Part shown: positions 1-12,678 of the stretch, in pieces | Numbering within the stretch: the first letter of the stretch is position 1 | Layout: each line of letters opens with the position of its first letter | From: Trogon surrucura | Lineage: Eukaryota > Chordata > Aves > Trogoniformes > Trogonidae | Assembly (NCBI GenBank): GCA_020746105.1 | Contig: CM036658.1 | Coordinates: 18,584,689-18,648,688, forward strand | Direction of reading: 5' to 3' | DNA length: 64,000 nucleotides | The notes under the pieces: model-generated | What the model saw: the letters and a program-made list of their open reading frames with translations, nothing else | Database searches by the model: none | Told to the model about the DNA's origin: nothing | Made by a program: the position numbers and the translations under genes

Positions 1-399
1 TGCAATGTTGGCAGAAGCATGATTCCAGGGGTACGACTTAAGCTACTGTTTATGCTCTTATCTTCTTTGGATCACAATTCAGGAGTTTTCATATGAAACA
101 TATTTCTTTCTGATGTCTTTCCAAAGCAGAGGTCATAGAACTACAAACACTGTTGAATACTGAGGAATCCTAAACAATCCTGGTTACATGTCCTAAAGGA
201 TGTCATAAAACAAGTGACTGAGGATACATAAAATCCATCATTTGGGTTTCAAGGAACTTTTAGGCCAAATGATTGAGTGTTGTCGAATTTAGTGATTGTA
301 GAGATTGTGAAAATTCATGTTTTAATTAGATTCCATTTTTCCTTGACAGATTAGGGAGGACAAGTACAATTTTAAAAGCTTCTTTTTAGTATCTGAAAG

Positions 400-872
400 A
401 ATCATAGAACTGTTTTGGTTAGAATAAACCTATAAGGACATCAAGTCCAGCCATTAACCTGGTAAGGTCATGTCCGCCACTAAACTAGGTTCCTAAGAGC
501 AACATCTACATGTTTTTCAGATACCTCCAGGGATTGTGACTTAATCACCATCCTGGGCAGCCTGTTCCAATGTTTCATAACCGTTTCAGTGAAGAAAGTT
601 TTCCTAATATCCAGTCTAAACCTCCCTTGGTGCAACCTGAGCCAATTTCATCTTGTTTTATTTACTGAGAGAAGAGATAACAGTGTTGGTCTCTTTTCGG
701 GTAGTTGTAGACAGCAATAAACTCTCCCCTCAGCCTCTTTTCTCCAGGCTAAACAAAGCCAGTTCCCTCAGCTACTCCTCGTAAGACTTGTTCTTGAGAC
801 CTTTAATTAGCTTTGTAGTCCTTCTTTGGACTCGCTCCAGGACCTCAGTGTCTTGTAGTGAGGGGCCAAAAA
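400..872 (-). mobile_element. CR1 LINE fragment, 3' part, old
   Basis: Read on the plus strand this is the antisense of a CR1 3' end. It starts with one unit of the tail repeat (atcatagaac), then has the typical antisense blocks for a short spacer, the 'gggcagcctgttcca' block at about 556, the 'cctcagcctcttttctccaggct' region near 730, and the 'ggactcgctccagga' block near 828. The sense product would be the C-terminal end of the CR1 ORF2 reverse-transcriptase protein. No open frame survives and many substitutions and small indels are present, so this is an old 5'-truncated insertion. The left edge is defined by the tail unit; the right edge near 872 is where similarity fades. Family assignment is by recognition of avian CR1 sequence, not by a search. 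Confidence 0.85.
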
Positions 873-2140
873 GCTTTTATTTTTTGTCATTGAAAATTTT
901 CATGGAATACAAGAAGTTATAATAGGGTGTACTTAGAAGAAGTTATAACAGGATGCACTTGAATGTAGAAGAAATCCAAGAGTATTGAGATTTGACACTG
1001 GATTTGATGAAAATGACTGTATTACAGATGCTTTACTAGTGAGGTGCCTGACACACATAGCAACGTGCTGTAAAAATAAACTTTGAAGTACTCATTCAAA
1101 CAATTAAAAAGAGAAAAACATGTATTGGGGAAAAATTAGGTTGTAGTTTCAGTGTGTGAAAATAGATCAACACCCTTCATAACAAATAGCCATTTCTGAA
1201 CAGGAAGACAACTAACTGTTTTTGTCTGACTGTGTGCTGGGGCCTCTGATTAATTTACCTTATTAAAATGAGTAAGTTACACATGATAATGAAATGGATA
1301 CTCTGTCTAAAGGGTGCTTTCCACCCTGCTGATTATGATCCAGGAAAGCTGCAGTAATATTTTGTAAGGTTGAGTTTGTTTACAGAGACCACAAAGAGTT
1401 AGAAGATACCAGAGATACTGTTAAAGTGTTCTTAGTTTTCTTGGTTTGCTCAGTACTGGAAAAACTTGAGGTACTGTCAAGATGAAATAAACAGTCTGCT
1501 AGGTTGGGAGAATAAGAAAGGACATTTTTTAAGCACAAAACTTATGTCAGTTGAGTTCTTTTTGGATTATGTAGTTGGATTTGTAAAAACATTGAACTGA
1601 GGAAATTATGTTCCCTGCAGCATAAACATGGCCTGATCTGAGGGAAAAAAAAAGGATATGAAATTCAGAGATGGAAAATCGTAAGTCTTCAGTGGAAAGA
1701 GGAAAGTATTTTGCCATGTTTTAAGAAAATAGGTTAAATTTCTCCAAATAAAGTGTGTATTGTAATGAGGTTTTCACAAATCTCAACTAGCAGCTGCAAC
1801 TTCATTGAATTCCATCAGAATTTGGTGCTGAGAAGGATTTAACTCTCTCTTAAAGAACACTGGAGAATACAACAATGATACTCATGTTATATGAATTGCC
1901 AGTTATTTTTCCAGATTATGACTTGAAAAGAGTTGCTAAAGATGCAAATCTGTCTATTTCTTTCAAAACTTTCTGAATAATCACTATTTGGATTTCTAAC
2001 ACAACCTTCAATTAGCATTTTAGCTCTTTGTATCAAGCTTTGTGTAATCTTGTGTTTGACTTTTGGATGATTTTAAGTTTCTTCATTGTGTGTGAAGAAC
2101 TCGGAGCTTAATCAAAATTCTAGTTCTTTGCAGTTGCTGT
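873..2140. other. AT-rich non-coding stretch, nothing recognised
   Basis: No convincing reading frame, RNA gene or repeat is visible. A near-duplicate phrase (agaagttataa followed by 'aggatgcactt' or 'agggtgtactt') recurs at about 912-960, a small local duplication only. Confidence 0.5.
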
Positions 2141-2144
2141 TGAT

Positions 2145-2330
2145 GTGCCTCTAGCTTCAAAGCAAGTTTCCCAAAGGAAGACTAGGGAAAGCACGAATGC
2201 CCTGCTGAATGGGGTAAGGAATCTGATAAAGAATGACACAGAAAAGGCCAAGGTACTCAATGCAGCACCGGGCTCAACAATGTTCGTTAAGGACTGGAGC
2301 ATCTCTAACGTGGAACTAGATTTGAAAGAC
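2145..2330 (+). mobile_element. CR1 LINE relic from upstream of the RT domain
   Basis: The plus-strand frame starting at 2145 encodes a stretch whose pattern (RKTRES, ALLNG, then NDTEKAKVLNA) matches the linker that precedes the reverse-transcriptase fingers in avian CR1 ORF2 proteins. The match is lost after about 2310, where the frame runs into unrelated sequence. It is a short internal scrap with no 3' tail, in the opposite orientation to the CR1 piece at 400. The downstream frame at 2354-2584 does not continue the similarity. Recognition rests on a single short protein pattern, so confidence is moderate; a BLASTX against CR1 ORF2 would settle it. Confidence 0.5.
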
Positions 2331-4519
2331 TGTTCAAACTGGAGAAGACTCAGGTGGATTTTCTCAATATGTTGGGAATAACTGATGATAGGAAATTAAT
2401 AAGAAGGAGACAGACTTTTCTCAGGAGTGCCCACAGACAAAACAAGAAGCACAGGATATTAGAAACACATGAAAATCCATATAAAGACAAGAAAGTACTT
2501 TTGAACCGTGAGAATGATCAGAAGACAGCACTGATTGCCAGAGACTTTGTGGAGTTTCTGTCCATGGCGAAATTCAAAATCTGACTGGACATGATACTTA
2601 AGTGATCAGTCATTCTGTGATTCTTTGCATATGATAGTGTTTTTCTCTAATGATAGCGATTCTCTGCTTTCTCCAGGCTCAGTATGAAAAAAGTCAATGC
2701 AAAATTTTGAACTTTTCATTTCTTCTAACAAGTAAACCAATCAAGGTACTCCAATATAATGAGTATAGGAATGTTGAGGAAGAGCTGTGCTCACAAAGAA
2801 TTAGGATGTTTGGACAATTTCATAGTGGGTAACTTACTGATATTCACTATAGGTAATAGTTTTTAAAAGATATTCATGTGGATCTCTTTGGCTGATGATT
2901 TGTCTAATCAAAATGAGAGCTGCTGAGAGATGCTAGCAAGATCATGCTGTTCTCAGTCCTTTTTCACAGTCCTGTATCAGAAAAAAAAAGGGGCAAAAGA
3001 ACTGTAATACTAAAAGCAGTATTAGTTGAAACAGCATTCGTATTACTATTTCTGATTTTTAACTGGAATTTTTCTCTCCTTATGGTCATTCTGTATTCAC
3101 AGGAAGGCCTGGGAATGTTGAAGGGCACTGGATCCACCTTTATTTTTAAGATTTATAAGTTGTAGTGGTTTGGGATTAGTTTAATTCCAGAACTGCATGA
3201 TAAGGAGTATCACATAATTAGTTCAGGAAGTGAATGATGGTTGATAGTTTAACATGCTGGGAGGTATTCACTGTTAACCATATGCTACCATGTAGCATGT
3301 GTTCAAATACTTTTGAAAGTTCATTACTAAAAAACAGTCATGACGAAAAGTGACAAGCTATGACACTAATTATTTTGCTTGATTCAGATATTTAAAAAAA
3401 TGCACCTTTCCCAGACAATTTGAACCTAGCCTCTCTTCTTACCACCCTTGTATGCTGCAGAGATGAGACGAAGGAAGCCCTTGTGACAGGTAGGTCCCTC
3501 CTTGAGTCCAGCTTCAAGTGTGGTACTCACCAGCACCAGCTGCCTCTGACTAGTGCTCTGCAGAATGCAGTGGTTTGAGGATGAAGTGATATTGTGTGCT
3601 AAGATGTCAGAAAGAGTTCTACGTTCTTTTTCTGTGATGTTCGAAGGATTAATACCTTTCCTATTATGCTTCATTAGCAATGCTGAAGGCAGAAAGCATC
3701 ATCCATTTCAAAACACAATATTTTATTTTTCATGTTATTATGTTAAGATATGGAATTACGATATTTTGCCTTTACAGACACTGTGCACTGTTTTCTTGCT
3801 ACACCTATATTCATTCTTAAAGAGCATATAACACTGATTTGAGGGGTGGGGGTGTGTTTAGGGAACACACAGTATACTTATGAACTTGTTTTTACACCTA
3901 ACTGACCTTGTTGTGAGTGTGTTTCAGTCCCAGGTTAATTTAAATAAAACCAGAGTTTTGGAAAAAGAATCAAGCTCCATGAGATTTTCTTTATCTGTGT
4001 TTCCCATCTGGCTTGCTGTTACAGGCATTTAATCCTGTGTTTGCTGCCAATGTTTCCCAGAAAGCCTTATAATTGCTTGGAATTTGTATGAACAGTTCCA
4101 GTCTGGTGCACAATTAGGGACGCACTATAAAATTTTCATTGCTCGATTTAGTTGAAATTATAAGATGGATAGGTAACAATAATGACCATAGTTGTACCAT
4201 ATAAAAATGACTACTGGAAATTTGCAAGAGGGAAAATTTAATGATAACTATTTCTTTTTCTTTTACTCCAGAGATAAAGGGGAAAGTAAATGCGGCAATA
4301 AAATTTAAAAGAAATTCTATGATACTTTCCTTCTGTCTCCTATAGTTGCATATCTCAAACTGTAAATCTGTGATTCAGAATGAGTTTATGATGCCCTTTT
4401 AAGAGGATGATGTGGGTTTTTGGATGATGTGCAAACATGACATGATCTTTCCCTTCTCCAGAAAAATAAATGCAAATATGCTGTTTACTTTTATATAAGC
4501 AAGTTATCCACTTGCTCAC

Positions 4520-4576
4520 TTTCTTTTCTTCTTTTTTTCTTTTTTTCTTCTTTTTTTTTCTTTTTCTTTTTTTTTG
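4520..4576 (+). repeat. Imperfect T/C (polypyrimidine) tract
   Basis: A run of T with interspersed C, about 57 bases without a purine. It creates a spurious lysine-rich frame on the minus strand, which should not be read as a gene. Confidence 0.9.
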
Positions 4577-5149
4577 ACTTATGTTCTTTCTGGTAAAACA
4601 GGGAGGCATATGTCCAGTAATGACTGGTAACAACACGCCATGAAAAAAACCCTGGCAGATTTCTGGGTAGGAAATCCTTTGCACTAAATGGCACTGACTG
4701 GAAGTGCTTTTGAAAGGAACTTCACATTTATAGCTTGTCACAGTGAGACTTAAAACTCCTGAACCTTTTCTTATTTGTTTGGCTAAATACTCTGGTTTCA
4801 AAAAGTTATGTTTTTAGCCACGTTTGCTGTGAAGTCAGAAAGAGCTGTTAAAGGAAGTATTGTGCAGCTCTGAGCATAAAGAGTGTAACAATGAACACAC
4901 TTGTCTGCAAATTATGAACTGCAGAACCTATGTGATTGTGCAGTACTGTGCCCTGTGATATTTTACCTAGCTCAAGTACTGGAAGCCTTCTTAATGTGTT
5001 TATTCCCATCACTGAGTTTGCCTTACTGTGAAGCAGGTTCGATAGATCTAATTCAGGTCTCTGCTTTGACAACAAGGATGTTTTAGGGAAATTTGTTTCA
5101 TTGTTTTTGATGATGTTGTTTGATGATGATATATTGCTTTTGATGATAC

Positions 5150-5167
5150 AACCACCTTGTGGTGGTT
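5150..5167. other. Short perfect hairpin
   Basis: AACCACC and GGTGGTT form a 7-bp inverted repeat around a TTGT loop, just after a TGATGATG-rich stretch. No function is implied. Confidence 0.5.
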
Positions 5168-6341
5168 AAAAATCAAGGGAAAAATTAGGACTTTGTGTGT
5201 AGGCTTCTGCATTGCTGACCTTGAGGAATGAGTGAAGAAGGTAAAATACTCTTTGCATTTAGTCTTCTTTTAAATCCCAGACAGCCATGTCCACTGCAAG
5301 AGCAGGCAGAAAAGTAATCTGTTTTTTTTGAAACTACTCAAACATCTGACAGAATGGGAAAAAAGTTTAAGGACAGGGATTTGATAGGTGACTTAGTTCA
5401 GAAAACGGTTGTGTTGAAACAGTAAACAGACATGACAGCCTTCCTATACCTTAAGTTCCTATTAAACATTGTAGGCTTATTGCTTTGTCATGAGGAGACC
5501 TGTCAGTGTGGTTTGGGGCAAAATAGTGATGTGACAGGCATTACATCAATTGCTTGCGGGTTGATCAGCAGCACTGAAGATCTGTGTTTCCTTCAATAAA
5601 CAGTATTCCATAGCTGGTTGGGTGCCAAATGAACACGTAACTTGTGTCTATGGAATTTTATTTAAGCAGTGTTGCTGAATAAAACTGTTCCCTTTTCAGT
5701 CACCAAAAGCTGCAGTACAATACCTGACACATAGGAGATACGTTGTGATGATAGTACTCTCCTGCAAAATAAGTAATGACATCAGCAGATCTCTCCTTTA
5801 CATATTGTATGAGAATTATTTTGAAATTTTCTTTATGCTGCAATTTCCTTGTCCAAAGACAATAAGCAGAATGGAAATTCAGTAGGATTAAGTTGGTTTT
5901 GGTCAGAAGCATTAACTGGCTTTGGGATTTGAACTTCTATTTTCATGTAATATAGATTTTAGTTTTGATATTTGTTACTTTAACTATTAATAACTGTATA
6001 AAAATGACATCAGCTGGTAGACATAACATTTTTTGTCTAGCTAATTTGGAAATTAAATTATGTTGGTGATAACTGTATCATTTGTCAAAACAAATATAGT
6101 CATGACATTGACACTGAACTTATAAGGTGCAGGAGCTCTCAATGGCATCATGTTTCTTTACAGCTTTGCCTTTGCTTTCTCTCTTCACCTCTACACTGTG
6201 GGTGAGTACCCTCATAAGACGTACGTGGTGGCTTATCTGTGTCAGGTTCTGCTTTACACTAGATTCACCTTGCTGGCTTGATCTGTGATTTTCTGAAGTA
6301 GGTTGTAGGGTCACAAAGACTAAGAAAAAGCACATTGATGC

Positions 6342-6365
6342 TTTTTTTTTTTTTTTTTTTCCCCC
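6342..6365 (+). repeat. Poly-T tract ending in C5
   Basis: Nineteen T residues followed by five C. It could be the complement of an old poly-A tail or a simple repeat; no retrocopied gene was recognised on either side. Confidence 0.85.
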
Positions 6366-9300
6366 AGTGAGAATGTCAATCAGTGTTTGTACACACACAA
6401 AAAAATCTCCTAGAAGGCAATGCCCCAACTTTGAACTCCCACTGTACATCAGGTCACATAATGGTGGAAGGGCCACAGTACATGTTTTTTCTCACATTTC
6501 CTTCTCACTGACAGTGAAGAGAAAACTTTTTTATGTCATCAGTGCCTGATATCCCTGTAAAGGGAAGCACACGCAAAATCAGGAGACTGACCATTCTTTC
6601 AGTTGCAAAGAATGGGAGAGACCTCCACATTTCTTGTAATTATTCAATTTTCTTTCAAAAGAATGTAAAGGATTTACTCTTCAACTTACTAGTTCCGGGA
6701 TAAAGAGAGCAGTTGTACAGCCATACAATCCAACAACTGTGTGGTATCTGATTTATACTTTCTAAAAGTAAGAATTCTTCTAGAGCTAAATTAAGACATG
6801 TTTAGAAGTTGTTTAATTTTATCTCAAAACATGGCAAGTCATGTTGTCTTTTTTGCAGTTAGCTCTTTTTCTGTTCAATACTTCTCACAGCTAGGAAACT
6901 ATACACTATTTCAAAATTGGGTTTATCTAGCTTCACTGTCCAGCTGTTGATTGTTATGACACCACAGGCAATGAGATCAAAAACTTCACCACATCAGTTT
7001 TCTTTTTCTTTTGTGAGATCCTACACATAATAATTAAAATACTCCTTAGTCCAAGAGCTGAGTAAATGGAGATCTTCTAAGCCTTCACATCATAACACTT
7101 GTGTTCCTTTAGTCCTTCTTCAGAATTCCTAATATTTTCCCTATCTTTTTGGTAGTATGAGTAGCAGAACAGGACAATGAAAAGGACAAACTGTAGACCT
7201 TGGTCCCAAAAATTCATTTGCAATCATATGTTATCACTATATGTTAACAAGAAGTTACTCGTCTGCACAGTGGAGTAATGATATCTGCCAAGAAAAGGTG
7301 AGACTACTATAGCTGAATTTGATGGCAAAATTGCAGTAGGATGGTCTCCCTCTGATTTATTTGTAATGTGTTGGCAACTTAATTTGTGCGCAAAAAATCA
7401 AACATCTGATTTTTGGATTAGAACTCTGTTTCTCCACAGATTTTTTTCTTATTGTTACAGGGTAAATCACTCACCGGAGAAGCAAAAAATTTTCGCCTTT
7501 TCATATATACTGAATCTGTGATAAAAGAAGAACATTACGAGTGTTACCTAAGCTGTATCTAACAATGCCTACTTTTGCAAATCTTTGGCCTTCTGGAACT
7601 GCAGTATCCTTACAAGTCAGATATTACCGAAGATACAATTCTCGGGGGTATGTTGCAGTGAATGGAGATCTGTGGTGTGTGATCTAACTTTCTATCTTCT
7701 CCCAGATGTAACAGTGAATGGCAGTTTAGTCAGTGCCTTTTTCCAGCAGTGGTTTTAGCCCAGGACAGAAGTGCTGCTGTTAGGAGGGCCAAGTAGAGGG
7801 TGGTTAATTAAACTGTGCCATGACATTTGATTGCTTGTGTAATGGTAGCAATATATTTGATTGTAGGAAGGATGACAGCTCTTAGAGTGTATTGGACGTT
7901 GTCCATTCAGGGATGTTGGAATTTAAGAGGCTGTTGGTGTAGCAGCACTGAATTGAGTATATTGCTGCTGTAATGATGGAGAGTGCAAGGCAACCTATTT
8001 ACACTGCTTCAAGCACTGTTCTTCATGGAGCAATTTCCAGATGTCTAAACGGTGGGCTAATATTTCATATGCTTAAATCTTTAAAGACTTCCCTTGTCAG
8101 ATAGGCCAGAAATGCTGGTATAAGTAAGAAGATGCGTAATACCATAGCTATTAAAAGTTAAACAAGTTGTGTATGTAAACAGTACCTTGGCACCACTTTG
8201 TATACTTAATATATTGCAAAATATGTTACGTACACAAAATAGGCAATATATATAGGAGAAAACACCCCTTGATATGCTTGACTAGTTACTTAATATTGAT
8301 AAGTGAGTTGCACCATGGTCATGATCGCGTTATTTCATATTATGTCAGTAAAGCGTCATCTAAATTAATGCTTCTGTGCTGGGGTAAGGGAACAATAAAG
8401 CAGCAATAGCTTACAACCTGAATATTAAACAAGTTTGAGCAGATTTTAAAGCTGTAAAGTCATTAGTGTTTTAAAGTAGGAATTTGAGATGTAAATTATT
8501 TTTAACCTCATTATTTGTGTACTGAAAGCAGTCACAGTGCAAAAAAAATCAAACACATCAGTGCCTTATTGTAGGGTATTTCTCTTTCCCCTAGGCTATT
8601 AGAAATTAAGAATACAAATGGACTTACATACAGGCATATTTTATGTTACTTTATATGTAAACTCCTTAATGTGTAGGAGGAAAATCAAAAAGATTAAGGA
8701 GTATTAGAGGTCAGTATTATTTAACCCACTTAAAATTAGTTTGATCCTGTGGAGAAATGTTGATGACAAGCATCAAATCAACTTAGGCGTTTCTTTTGAT
8801 GTTGAAGCCTCTTTATGGGGTTTTAGGATAAAGGCAAATTCACTGTTTTCCTACTTTAGTGTAATCCTGAGCTAGTCATACTTGAATTCGTGTATTACAA
8901 GAAAATGTAATCATGAGTTTAAAGCAAGGGCCTTACTCTGAAATTAGCACATATTGAAGTAAAGTACACTGAATGAATATTTCATTGTCATGATTCAAGT
9001 CACATTCTACTCAAACCAAAAATTTGTTCCTCAGAACAGATACATGGGATGAACTGTGAGGAAATTAGTATTTACCAGCATGTATAGAGCAGTCTGACTA
9101 GACAGTCTCTATATTAAGTAAGGTTCAAGATTATTTTAGGCCCCAGGAACTGGTTTACTCTTAAGGAATTGTGGCTGATACAATAAGGAGGATTAAGACT
9201 TCACAAGTGTTTTGTTGGTTTTGTTTTCTCAATCTGTTGCTATCAATAGAAGTTCAAGCATAGAAACAGTTGTGAAGAAATGAAAGTTGTTGCTAGTTTA

Positions 9301-9918
9301 GCTTTTTCTACTTCCCCAAACCACCATAGACTCTCTAATGCTTACCTACATTATGGTGGGTTTAGTAACAAAATATACTCAGATATGTTTACTTAAAAGT
9401 AAACCTTAGCTACATTCTCTGTTGCACATTTTGCCTTTAGCACTGCTGCTTGATACCTTTTTTATTTTCTCAAATCTGTCTCTCTGAGTCATTTCACTAG
9501 GATGATAAAAGGGAGGTGTAGGAAAGGAAGGAATGATCATAAAAGGTAAATTTTGCACTTCTCTTTAAACCCCCCAAGATATTCTGCTACATACTCATGT
9601 TAACTTTAACATAAAAGGCTAAGAGTAATGAGACATATTTTACAATCACAGCTGTTCCATTTAGCCGTAGAAGAGGAGCTACATGTAGCCAAATATAACA
9701 GACTTTTGGGAGAAAGTGCCTAAATATGAAAAGCAGTTGGCTGAAAATTGTCTCTGTAATGCAGCAGTATCTATTCCTGCACTGCTGCCCCTCAGGTATG
9801 ATGCTTTTCTATTTCCTAGGCATCACAACCCGTTACTGTCTTTGCATTCCTAAACTTTGTGCACTGTATTTAGGAGGTGTTGCAAGCCACTCAAGGACTG
9901 ATGTGAAGGCTCTTCTCA

Positions 9919-10450
9919 TGTTCTCGGGAACAGAATGAAGACTCAAAACAGAGCCGAGTGCCTGAGAGCTTTATTTACCTGATAAATAGTGCACAAGCAC
10001 AAAAGAGAGAGAAAAAGAGGAAGGAAAAGAAAAGGAGAGGTTATAGCTACCACTGCAAAGCTGAGGAGTCCACGCAGTCCGATATGTCCATGGAGGGAAG
10101 AGGGTGGAAGAGCTGAGATTGATCTGGAGAAGAGTCAGTCCAGAAGAAAGACAAGAAGAGCCAAGAAGAGTAGAAGAAAACAACACAAAGTAGTCCTTTC
10201 TTGCACTTTTATCTCATTACATATTTTTGTTTCTTCTGAGATCTTTTGCATATTCCATGAGCTGATTTTCTTAACTCCAGCTCCCACCAGTGGTGGTACA
10301 CATGCCCAATACCATCCTTGGGGTCCTCAAGAAGTTGACCCTGTGTCTGAGCACATGCATGGAGGCTAGGTTGAGTTTCTCAGAATGCGCTTTATATTCA
10401 GTTTCTCAGAACTCACTTCATGTTCGGGTCTGTACAGTGACAGGAAACCT
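9919..10450 (-). mobile_element. Probable solo LTR (endogenous retrovirus), minus strand
   Basis: Read on the minus strand, the segment has the order expected of an LTR. There is a TATA-like TATAAAG (plus-strand complement near 10391-10397), a pyrimidine-rich stretch, and then an AATAAAGC polyadenylation signal whose complement lies near 9969-9976. After that comes a short tail ending in GAGAACA, so the plus strand begins with TG at 9919. No clean target-site duplication was found, and the U3 edge near 10450 is a guess. The purine-rich frame across 9989-10369 is an artefact of this sequence. The call could be wrong if the two promoter-like signals are fortuitous; a second genomic copy would confirm it. 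Confidence 0.42.
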
Positions 10451-12056
10451 GTAAGCTAGCAGTCGCTTCATTGTGATGGCAGTGATGTCTTTAGTGGTTT
10501 CCTTTCAGCAATATTGAGGCAAAAGAACTACACAGTCACTTACAGAAGATCACTGGAAAGACAAGACTTTCTGATGATTAAGATCACTTCGTAGTACATG
10601 TGATGTCAAGGAGTAACTAAAAATGTCTTTATCAATATGAGGTCTGTTAGTTTGGTAAATAAATGCTGTATTAATTGTATTAAAGTGTGCTTTCAAAATG
10701 AACATGACATCGGACCAAGGTCTTAGTCTCTTGAAATGAAAAAGTTGCCTGCACTTCTTTTCAGATTTTCTTTACTAACATTTAAGGACGCATATGAGTC
10801 AGGAATCCATTCTGCCCAGTTTCTTACACCTGGGCCTTCCAGTGTGTATTTACATACTGTGTACAGTGATTTATCTTTTAAGAAAAAAAGAAATAAATTT
10901 GGACATTATTCAACTTCAGTCCTTATGGTGCAGAGTAATAATGATGGGGAAACCAACTTTTACCATAAAAAAAAAGCTCAAAGCAAACCAAACAACACTA
11001 AAATAAAGCATCTGCATTACTTAAACAGAACTTGTAACATTAGGCCAAAGTGTCTTCATGTATGATCATGTATCAAAATTAGACTTTGTCTCTTTTTCTC
11101 ATTGAGCAGCCTTCATGAATTCTCAATTTTGTAATTTACTGTAAGTATGAAGAGAGGAAATGAAAATTAGGAAATACTGGTAAGGCCAAATGAATAATTC
11201 TCCCTCTCTAATTTCCTTCAACTTTAAGGACACTGTAATTTATTCTTACCCAACACTTAGCAAAAAGCAGTTCCTATTTAATCTTTGTAATCCTGACTTC
11301 GAAGCTGCTGCTGCTTTGTAATTTTCTGTGCGAGTAGCAATCACAGCAGTGGTTTTGATTAAATGATTACTCATAGTCTCGCTCTTGAATGAAATGACAG
11401 ATGTACTCTCCTAAGACGCATGCAAATGGTGTTAACTTGGTAACTTGCTCTAGAGTGAGCAAGTTTCACACAGTGTTATGTACTATTGCTATGAATTACT
11501 TGTGACAGAAATCATAATATGTTACTTTCTTTGAATAGCTTTCTTTGAATCTGGGGAGGGGAAAAAGGCTTGACAAAGGTCAAACCCCTCTGTAGTGTTT
11601 TTTTGCAAGTATGCATGTAGATGGGAAGTGAGTGCCTGTGTCAGCAAATGATACCTCAGAAGGAGGTTGAAGAGTCTGAAAACCTTCCTGCCTTTCTCTG
11701 TTGTGCTGTAAAGTGTTCATTTCCTCTGACAGTTTTTCCAAAAATATGTGAGCCGTGTCAAATATTCTTCTAATAGAAGACGGCAGCCTGTTGTCTGAAA
11801 GGAAATTCTACAAGACATCAGCATCGGGATATTTAACACAATATTTGTTCTTAGATTTTCTCCATTTGTTTGCAAGCACTTTTGTGGGTTGAGGAATTAT
11901 GTTCAGTGGTACCCACAAAAATAGCAGCATAAGGTAAAACATTGGCAGCTCCAGGAACATTAGTGTGAAAAGTTAACAGTTTCACTGAATTTAGGTCTTA
12001 CGTATTTTTTTTGCAGCTTTGTTTGGAATTGTCTATTTTTCTGGATTTCCCAAAAT
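10451..12056. other. Non-coding stretch, nothing recognised
   Basis: AT-rich sequence with short unsupported frames only, for example at 10736-11065, whose second half is lysine-rich by composition. No repeat family was recognised. Confidence 0.5.
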
Positions 12057-12247
12057 GCCTTTCCTTTTCCTTTTCCTTTTCCTTTTCCTTTTCCTTTTTC
12101 CTTTTCCTTTTCCTTTTCCTTTTCCTTTTCCTTTTCCTTTTCCTTTTCCTTTTCCTTTTCCTTTTCCTTTTCCTTTTCCTTTTCCTTTCCCTTTCCCTTT
12201 CCCTTTCCTTTTCCTTTTCCTTTTCCTTTTCCTTTTCCTTTTTTTTA
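12057..12247 (+). repeat. (CCTTTT)n hexanucleotide polypyrimidine microsatellite
   Basis: About 190 bases of CCTTTT units, with one register slip near 12098 and a CCCTTT variant block around 12186-12205. Not one purine occurs across almost the whole tract. The long Phe/Leu/Pro frames here are translations of the repeat and not genes. The tract ends about 4 bases before the TG terminus of the ERVL LTR at 12251. Confidence 0.97.
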
Positions 12248-12250
12248 ATG

Positions 12251-12651
12251 TGTCATGGGTTTGTCTAGGATGAGGTTATTTTTCACAAGAAGCTTGGAGG
12301 GGGAACAGCCAGGATGTCTGGCATGAACTAGCCAAGGGTATATTCAGTACCACATGACATGATGCTCAGCACTTAACTGAGGGAGCTGTCTGGGGTGGAG
12401 GAAGGGTCATTCCTAGGAATGAGCTGGGCATTGGTTTCTGGGTGGTGAGCAATTGCACTGTGCATCACTTGTTTTGTATATTTTTTATTAGTTTTGTTTT
12501 TACTATTTCTTCTTGGTTTATCCTATTAAACTGTCATCTCAGCCCATGATTTTTTTTTATCTTTTTCTTCCAATTCTCCTCTCCAGTGTGGGGGAGGAGT
12601 GAGCAAACAGTTGCGTGCTGCTTAGTTGCCAGCTCGGCTTAAACCACAGGA
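12251..12651 (+). mobile_element. 5' LTR of an ERVL-type endogenous retrovirus
   Basis: The LTR begins TGTCATGG and carries blocks that I recognise from a common avian ERVL LTR: the 'aactagccaaggg' block near 12329, 'tgctcagcacttaactgaggg' around 12362, 'gtgagcaattgca' around 12446, and a T-rich TATA-like segment near 12475. An ATTAAA polyadenylation signal at 12525-12530 follows, then a GTGGGGGAGGAGTGAGC block near 12588. It ends near 12651 with a primer-binding-site-like sequence just beyond. This is the upstream LTR of the element whose decayed interior follows; no matching plus-strand 3' LTR was found in the window. Confidence 0.85.
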
Positions 12652-12659
12652 GTCCCGTT

Positions 12660-12678
12660 TGGCACCCAGCATGGAGCT
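12660..12678 (+). promoter_or_regulatory. Degenerate retroviral primer binding site
   Basis: TGGCACCCAGCATGGAGCT lies a few bases after the LTR end. It resembles the TGGCGCCCAACGTGGGGCT-type site (tRNA-Lys-like) with a few substitutions, two of which look like CpG loss. It marks the start of the internal region on the plus strand. Confidence 0.65.

Larger units (their letters stand above)
2331..9918. other. Non-coding stretch without recognised genes
   Basis: Reading frames here are short (under 150 codons), low in complexity or dominated by T/C runs, and show no domain pattern I know. Apart from the T/C tracts and one small hairpin listed separately, I see only AT-rich single-copy-looking DNA. 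I cannot exclude short exons. Confidence 0.5.

Noticed and set aside
4355-4801. 148-codon minus-strand frame with a poly-Lys stretch
   Set aside because: It spans the T/C tract; the lysine run is low complexity and no domain is visible on either side.
12011-12273. Two overlapping frames of about 85 codons, almost entirely Phe/Leu/Pro/Ser
   Set aside because: They are translations of the (CCTTTT)n microsatellite, open in every frame because the repeat contains no stop.
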